NCBI GenBank assembly: GCA_037783415.1 | Contig: JAZGTN010000064.1 | Span: 3,521,001-3,585,000, forward strand | Length of the DNA stretch: 64,000 nucleotides | Origin: Leptasterias polaris | Lineage: Eukaryota; Echinodermata; Asteroidea; Forcipulatida; Asteriidae | Direction: 5' to 3' | Shown: piece after piece, positions 58,505 through 64,000 of the stretch | Layout of the letters: each line of letters opens with the position of its first letter | Numbering within the stretch: position 1 is the stretch's first letter | The notes under the pieces: generated by a model | Told to the model about the DNA's origin: nothing | Databases searched by the model: none | What the model saw: the letters and a program-made list of their open reading frames with translations, nothing else | Program-made: the position numbers and the translations under genes

Positions 58505-58865
58505 TTTCCAAAATTATATTGTAATTACGGGTAACTTCTAACCTTTGTCTCTTCGAAATATACATTGAAATACAAATTCCGGGTATCCTCTAACCCTTGA
58601 CTCTTCCACTTATACATTGTAATACAAATTCCGGGTAACTTCTAACACTTGACTCTTAACATACATTGTAATACAAATTCCGGGTAACTTCTAACGTTGC
58701 TCTTCGACAATTATGTATTATAATAAAAATGTCAGGTTTCCTGGTAACTTCTTACTCATGGCTTTTCAAGGTATCCATTATAATACAAATGCCGGGTCAC
58801 TTGTAACCTTCGTGCCCAATCTTGTGCATTCATACAACTTCTGACAACCCAAATTCCGGAAAACT
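58505..58865. repeat. ~60-bp imperfect tandem repeat
   Basis: Six or so units of AATACAAATTCCGGGTAACTTCTAAC followed by a CTCTTCG-type segment and ATACATTGT. Divergence rises toward the right end. Confidence 0.85.
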
Positions 58866-59023
58866 TCTAACTTGCTATGCGTTCAAACAAATTCGGCTTT
58901 ACTTACACGCTTAACAAAATCCAAAATTTTTGAAATAACTGAAATTTGTACTTTATTAACATATATCTAAACTCATATTTCAAACTTCTTTCTGGCTGAC
59001 TTGAAATTTAACTCCAATAAATT

Positions 59024-60048
59024 TTACAAACCCAGCCTCTGAGATACTTGTAGTCTCTTTACAAGAGAGTCCTCAATATAACCATCCTTACTTTTGTCTC
59101 GCTTCCAACGCCCATGTCTCTTGAGACAACGCTCTCCTACCCCACTGTTGGCCGCGGTTGTTACTCCGCCGGCCCTTAAAGAATGTAAACCTAGATTCAG
59201 ATTGGGTGCAACCGAGTACAACATCTTCAAAATACACTCCCTTGCTCTTGTGTAACTCAACTTCTTGTCCTTGTAAATTAATTTACACACATTTTTTGAC
59301 CTGAATGCGGGTCTAAATAAAAATGCGTCAGTTCTGGTGTTTAAGTCTGCTATTGACATATATCTTGACAACATGGTATATGGGCATGCTGAGCTAGAAC
59401 CTTTTGAGATTAGCACTTCATGACCGGACCTGTATTGGTCAGTTTTACTCTTCTGTATAACAATTTAAAAATAATCATCATAAATGGTTAACTCAGTACA
59501 TCTAATGGAACTCAACTCATCAAAACGTAAGAAACCAGCAAAAGCCATTGTTATCATGCATAGATCTCTGTTAATTAACAAATCATTGTTACCAACATAA
59601 CTGTCACAAAGCATTATTATATTGTCCGAAGAAACTGCGTCCTTCTTAACTGCTCTTCGTCCTGTTGTGCGCTTTGCCGACTCGTGAAGATTTTTTATGA
59701 AAGCATTGCTTGTAGGATCAGTCAGCCCATTCATGTCATGCGCCCATTTTATTCCATAAATTGCTGACGATATTACATGGTGGGAACACCCAGAATCGAG
59801 CAGCCCAGTCAGGTAGACTGCCACTAGTATTGGTTCTGCCGTCTTTTAAAGCTCCCGTAGTATTATTTGCTGACCGTGCTGACGTTCCTTGAAGCCATCA
59901 AGTGCCTGCACATCCGCTCTGCTACACCACCGTCCATAACTCCTGCCTCTCCCAGTGCATCAATAACGTTTCGCCTCAAACCGATACCTGGTATAAAAAG
60001 AGGTCTCAATTGTGAGTAATAATCACACATTCGTTCATAATACTTCAC
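59024..60048 (-). pseudogene. Tyrosine recombinase of the DIRS element
   Basis: Three open pieces cover it (60048-59863, 59824-59465, 59416-59024). RDLCMITMAFAGFLRFDELSSIR carries the first catalytic Arg. GLHSLRAGGVTTAA is the HxxR box, HGRWKRDKSKDGYI has the late His/Trp region and the nucleophile Tyr. A TAA at 59465-59467 interrupts between DDYF and the next conserved segment IVIQKSKTDQYR, and the start region is also broken. The catalytic residues themselves are intact. In DIRS elements this enzyme joins circular cDNA to the genome without target duplication. Confidence 0.82.
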
Positions 60049-60180
60049 CCGATTCAGAAACCAAGCTTCAATGCTATCAATTTGAATTTAAGTGGATTTA
60101 TAGCAAAAATGCCATTTCTACCCTGCCCTTCAACGATCAAATTCATTTGCGGCAGTACCTTACTATCCAACACAAATGTG

Positions 60181-61218
60181 TTAAATACACCTCTTTCTGA
60201 AGATAGGAATGGCCAAAAGGGGGCCGATCTCCACATGGGAATCAACAAAGTTCCCCTCGCCCCCTCTTTTTGCATTTTCTTTAACACTCAAAATGAGTCT
60301 GGGTGGGGGTACCAACCAATTCAGGTCTTTGGCCCAACACTGGCCAAACGCATCTACCCCCTCTGTTCCTGGGCACCACCACCTGGAATTAAACCTGCAA
60401 CAGCGTGTGTTCAAATTAGATGCAAATCTGTCGACCGTGTGTGGCCCCCACTGTCTATTTAAATTCTCAAAAACCCAAGACTGCACCGCCCAGTCGTCAC
60501 TATCCGCATTCCTGCTTAGTGTATCTGCTTTAGTATTATTCTCCCTTCGTATCCATTCCGGATTAAGTGTAATCCCCCTTTTTACACTAAATTCATTAAT
60601 CTCAAGAGAAATGTTTTGCAAACATAGCTTTCTGCTCCCTGAAGTTAACACCGTTTTAACATTCTTGTTATCCGTGAAACACATTACTTTCTTATTCTCC
60701 AATATATGCACATTGCTTTTAATCACTCTCTCTACGGCTTCAAGCTCCCTCCACGTGGAACTTTGCTGGGCTTCATGTACATCCCAAGCCCCTACTACTT
60801 CTGTCCCTTCAGCCAAGGCTCCCGCACAAAGGGAAACATAACCGCCGTAACCAAAAGCGGAAGCATCAGTGTAAACTTCTATCTCACTGATGTCTTTACA
60901 TTCAATACTTAAACCTTGATCATTCAAAATCTTGACATTCTGTTTCCAAAATTGAATCTCTTTGTATGCCTCACGATCTACAACTACTGGCGCATTCCAA
61001 CTTGCGCGTGCATCAATGCAGCGATATAATGCTCTTGTCCTAAGCCTTACCAATTTGCCTACAGAATGCGTAAGCGAAATTATTCGGCCAACCGCCGAAG
61101 CCAAGAATCTGACTGGAACAATATTGCTTTTATCTGCATCAATTTGATATATGAGGGAATCTAGTGCAATCACTATTCTGTCTATTCTGCTCGCAGTTGC
61201 GTGCGTGCAGCAAACCAA
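60181..61218 (-). pseudogene. RT thumb/RNase H region of the DIRS element
   Basis: Open for 345 residues. RNase H acidic residues are all present: VYTDASAFGYGG (D), TWRELEAVERV (E), CFTDNKNV (D) and NNTKADTLSR (D). The DIRS hallmark VDRFASNLNTRCCRFNSRWWCPGTEGVDAF...W..DLNWLVPPPRL follows. The frame is lost at about 60290, where a second frame continues with GTLLIPMWRSAPFWPFL. Upstream the RT frame is broken at about 61200. Confidence 0.85.
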
Positions 61219-61390
61219 TTTTCATGTTCCAATAAAAGCCTAACCATGTAATCGTCCGAGACGGATACCAAGCACACTTCTCGTCCGCGATCAAAAACCC
61301 AAAATCTAATAAAGATTCTCTTATAAACTTGCTTGATATACTGGCCTGCTCTGAGCTGTTATGACCACCTATACCGTCATCTAAAAACAT
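61139..61390 (-). pseudogene. RT catalytic segment of the DIRS element
   Basis: MFLDDGIGGHNS carries the catalytic Asp pair in the FLDDG form typical of DIRS/Ngaro RTs, followed by ADEKCAWYPSRTITWLGFYWNMKIGLLHA. It is out of frame with the gag-RT ORF: one base is missing at about 61400, between AFWRSQG and the HKVVMFLDD segment. Confidence 0.85.
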
Positions 61391-62861
61391 GACAACCTTG
61401 TGACCTCCAAAACGCTATAACCACCCTGGTCAGCTTAGTGAAAATGTAAGCTGCTGTCGCCAACCCAAATGCGAGCACATTAAAATGATAAAACCTCGTT
61501 TTCCCTTCGCTCTCCCAAGAAAATCCCAGGTACGTTTTGTGAGCCTCAAATATCCCTATATGATGATAGGCAGATTTCAAATCAAAAGTGAACAAAAACT
61601 CCCCCGTTTTAAATATTTGTTTTGCAACCGATACATCTTCATATTTAAACTTGAATTGCATCAAATGTGTGTTAATGTTTCTACAATCTAAAACCAGCCT
61701 TAATTTTCCACCCTTGCATTGAGCAACCGTTAAAGGATTGACCGTATAAGGCTTTATTTGTAACTCAGAAATGCACCCTTTCTCTAACAATTTCTTGATT
61801 TCTTCGATAACAAACACCCGGTGATCTCTGGCCGACTTATTGTTCTTCAAATGTGTTGATACCGGCAGAGTTCTGAAAGGGATCATGTACCCATTATTGA
61901 TTACTCCTTTTATATGCTCATTAGCCCCCGCCTGTTCCCATTGTTTTATGGCTTTATTTAACCTACCCAACGTGGATGTTACAGTGCAAATGCGATTGCT
62001 CTCAGTCTGTGCACAATAATTATTGCATCTGTAGAGCGGATCTCCAACTACCATTACACCGTTCCCAAGACCTGTGTCTGCACCCTCCCCCGAATTAATC
62101 ACGGGGTTGTTTGTACATGCGTTAAAGACAATACCATTAAACAAAGAATCACTTATCTTATCTGCTCTATCCGCTTGCCTCTTGAGTTGGGTGCACTCAA
62201 ACTTCCAATGGCCCGGCTGCCCACAACTGAAGCAAAGCCCCGGTTTTCTTGTGGCTACAAAGGAAGTCGTCGACTGGCGACTCGTGGATGCTTGCGTAGA
62301 GGCTCGCGATGTCGGCCATGACGCAAATCTGGACTTCTTTGTCTTTTTCGCCTGCTCTAGCTTGAGCTTCTTAGTGGCCCTTGCCTCTGCCCTATTCATC
62401 TTCTTTTCGTCATCAGAATCTGACGCCAACGGATTGCTCTCGTACTCTCGCACCACCCTCCAGCCCATTTCTGACGAATCGGCCAATCTAACCAACTTCT
62501 GTCTGTGATTAATGAGTGATAAACCTTCGGCTATGTCCTTAGATGCTTGTTGAAGATCTTTCCCTCCTTCAATGTTGGTTTCTGCATCCCTCAGCTTGGT
62601 AGTAACCTTTACGTTAAATTTAAACTGGTCTTCGCAACTCTTTCGTTTAAAGATATAATTGTCATTCGCCAGAATACTGCTCTGTATCTTTGCTAGCTGA
62701 CTGTCTGAAATTTCCTTCTGGCTGTCGCTTATTTTGCCCTCAAAACCAGCAAATTTTGAAGTTATAAAGCCGTCTAGTCTGTCCATAAGAACTTCTTGCG
62801 AGTTGAACACAGCTTGTTTCACTCGCTCTTCGATAAAACATGCCTGCGCTTGTTGATCCAT
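61377..62861 (-). pseudogene. Gag and N-terminal RT of the DIRS element
   Basis: From MDQQAQACFIEERVKQ the frame is open for 494 residues. The N-terminal half is gag-like (ADSSEMGWRVVREYES; Lys/Arg- and Ser-rich stretch), with a CCHC zinc knuckle CFSCGQPGHWKFEC. The RT fingers and palm follow (GKLRLVLDCRNINTHLMQFKFKYEDV; FTFDLKSAYHHIGI; YHFNVLAFGLATAAYIFTKLTR). It ends prematurely before the catalytic FLDD. An in-frame Met 102 bases upstream lies in the repeat region and is a less likely start. Confidence 0.85.
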
Positions 62862-62897
62862 CGCTGGCAAATGTGTGACCTCACACACACACACAAG

Positions 62898-63563
62898 TGT
62901 GTAACAGCCTGCAATCGTGGACCCTCCTTTGTTCAACTCTTTGTGATAGCAACCGTGGACCACAATGCTTTCCTTTGTGATAGCAACCGTGGACCTATTG
63001 TCCTCTTTTGTTATGGGTCCCCGGTTTGAATGTGGTTACCTACTCACCCACACCCAAGTGTGTAACAGCCTGCAATCGTGGACCCTCCTTTGTTCAACTC
63101 TTTGTGATAGCAACCGTGGACCACAATGCTTTCCTTTGTGATAGCAACCGTGGACCTATTGTCCTCTTTTGTTATAGGTTCCCGGTTTGAATGTGGTTAC
63201 CTACTCACACACACACACACACACACTCTGTGGTTGTACCCACCCATCCTTGTGGGGTCCAAAACACAACAGAACAATGGACCCCACAAGGTATTCTTTG
63301 TTAAACTTGTACCCCACAGGGGAATTCTTCAAAAAAGGGAATAATAGAACAACAATAGCAGGACCCCACAAGTCTGGGTTTGTGAGGGTGGGTGTGTGTG
63401 AGTAGGTAACCACATTCAAACCGGGAACCTATAACAAAAGAGGACAATAGGTCCACGGTTGCTATCACAAAGGAAAGCATTGTGGTTCACGGTTGCTATC
63501 ACAAAGAGTTGAACAAAGGAGGGTGCACGATTGCAGGCTGTTACACACTTGTGTGTGTGTGTG
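62898..63563. repeat. 161-bp repeat: two direct and one inverted copy
   Basis: Direct copies start TGTGTAACAGCCTGCAATCG at 62898 and 63059. An inverted copy runs from about 63399 to 63551. Each unit contains TTTGTGATAGCAACCGTGGACC twice. The (CA)n tracts lie at 62883-62896, 63205-63226 and 63551-63563. The inverted copies are separated by the dispersed repeat 63236-63398. It abuts the 5' end of the DIRS gag, so it may be the element's terminal region. Confidence 0.88.
63236..63398 (+). mobile_element. Dispersed repeat, second member
   Basis: CCCACCCATCCTTGTGGGGTCC...GGACCCCACAAGTCTGGGTTTGTGAGGGTGGGTG. The ends are inverted (CCCACCC/GGGTGGG, TTGTGGGGTCC/GGACCCCACAA). Reverse complement of the family at 40064-40227. 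Confidence 0.8.
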
Positions 63564-64000
63564 AAACGCTAGAACTAACTCTAATCACAATTTCTCCTCT
63601 ATTTAAACCTCCCGCTACCACACCCCGTTTACGTAATCACCATTCTTGTACCACAATGCGCTCCCCGCATTTCTAAGACAACTATTTCCTGCTATTCTAT
63701 GAAACGCTGGAAATGTCTATTGCACACAGTCTGAAAGGGGTGTCAATCAACAGGGGTCGGTGACTTGGGTCAGAAGGGTTGAGAAAAACAAATTAAAAAT
63801 CCTCCCATTGCGCCTGTGCATTGTTTGGTACAAAAAGCAATGGCCGTCTGGTTAATGTCAATGACACCGAAGTCACGCGAGTGGTCGCCAAAAGTCCTAG
63901 ACCCATTGAGTTGATTGAAAACATCTGTTCCCCAACTAGCTAGGAGTCCTATGATGTCTTGCCGTCATTTCTGCGGTTAGAAAATGGGAGATAAGCCCTT
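63564..64000. other. Right edge of the window
   Basis: I see no gene, repeat or RNA that can be supported here. Confidence 0.4.

Larger units (their letters stand above)
59024..62861 (-). mobile_element. Decayed DIRS-order retrotransposon
   Basis: On the minus strand, in order: gag with zinc knuckle, reverse transcriptase, RNase H with a DIRS-specific C-terminal region, and a tyrosine recombinase in place of a DDE integrase. That order and the recombinase define the DIRS order. The element carries three frameshifts (about 61400, 61200 and 60290) and at least one in-frame stop (about 59465), so it is inactive as read. Terminal repeats could not be matched between the two sides; the inverted-repeat cluster at 62898-63563 may be the right terminal region. 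Confidence 0.88.

Noticed and set aside
60209..60841. Plus-strand 210-codon open frame
   Set aside because: It is antisense to the RNase H domain of the DIRS element, which has clear catalytic motifs on the minus strand.

Overview
This window is eukaryotic nuclear DNA: coding exons are split by GT-AG introns, intergenic DNA is long and AT-rich, and there are tRNA-derived SINEs, LINE remnants, DIRS-type retrotransposons, hairpin MITEs and long homopolymer tracts. Receptor type, SINE type and repeat spectrum suggest a marine invertebrate, most likely a deuterostome such as an echinoderm or hemichordate. That is an inference; no species marker is visible.

The backbone is a tandem array of one gene cluster. 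Each unit holds, left to right: the second exon of a metabotropic-glutamate-like class C GPCR gene begun in the previous unit, a long repeat-rich spacer, a minus-strand gene for a small secreted protein with a farnesoic-acid O-methyltransferase-like (FAMeT) domain, a UDP-glucuronosyltransferase-like first exon carrying a frameshift, and exon 1 of the next GPCR. Receptor copy A (only exon 2, 777-1295) starts left of the window. Copy B (21220-25140) is complete and open. Copy C (exon 1 remnant 50495-52502, exon 2 53877-54395) is broken by a transposon. The FAMeT gene occurs twice (12530-15551 and 33332-36279), both open over four exons.

The array grew in at least two steps. The recent step duplicated about 22.8 kb: positions 3.65-26.44 kb match 26.44-55.70 kb almost base for base. 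Left of about 26.42 kb unit 2 follows the sequence near 55.6 kb, and right of about 26.47 kb it follows the sequence near 3.7 kb. The crossover therefore lies within about 44 bp (26423-26466).

After that duplication the two units gathered different insertions. Unit 1 alone has a SINE (7799-8179), a 2.85-kb inverted-repeat element (8642-11489) and a hairpin MITE next to a SINE fragment (14.1-14.4 kb). Unit 2 alone has an expanded 41-bp minisatellite, a gag-bearing DIRS-like fragment (31.67-32.65 kb), a doubled palindrome (35.0-35.3 kb), an 852-bp MITE (37589-38440), a 164-bp dispersed repeat (40064-40227) and a 7506-bp DNA transposon (42989-50494).

That large transposon is the most notable single object. 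It has near-perfect 21-bp terminal inverted repeats, an exact AATT target duplication, clustered subterminal motifs, and a seven-exon, fully open minus-strand transposase gene (808 codons) whose introns are all phase 1. It sits in the signal-peptide codons of receptor copy C. Beyond 57.6 kb the array ends; the rest is unique DNA, a roughly 60-bp tandem repeat, and a decayed minus-strand DIRS-order retrotransposon (gag-RT-RNase H-tyrosine recombinase) followed by an inverted-repeat cluster.
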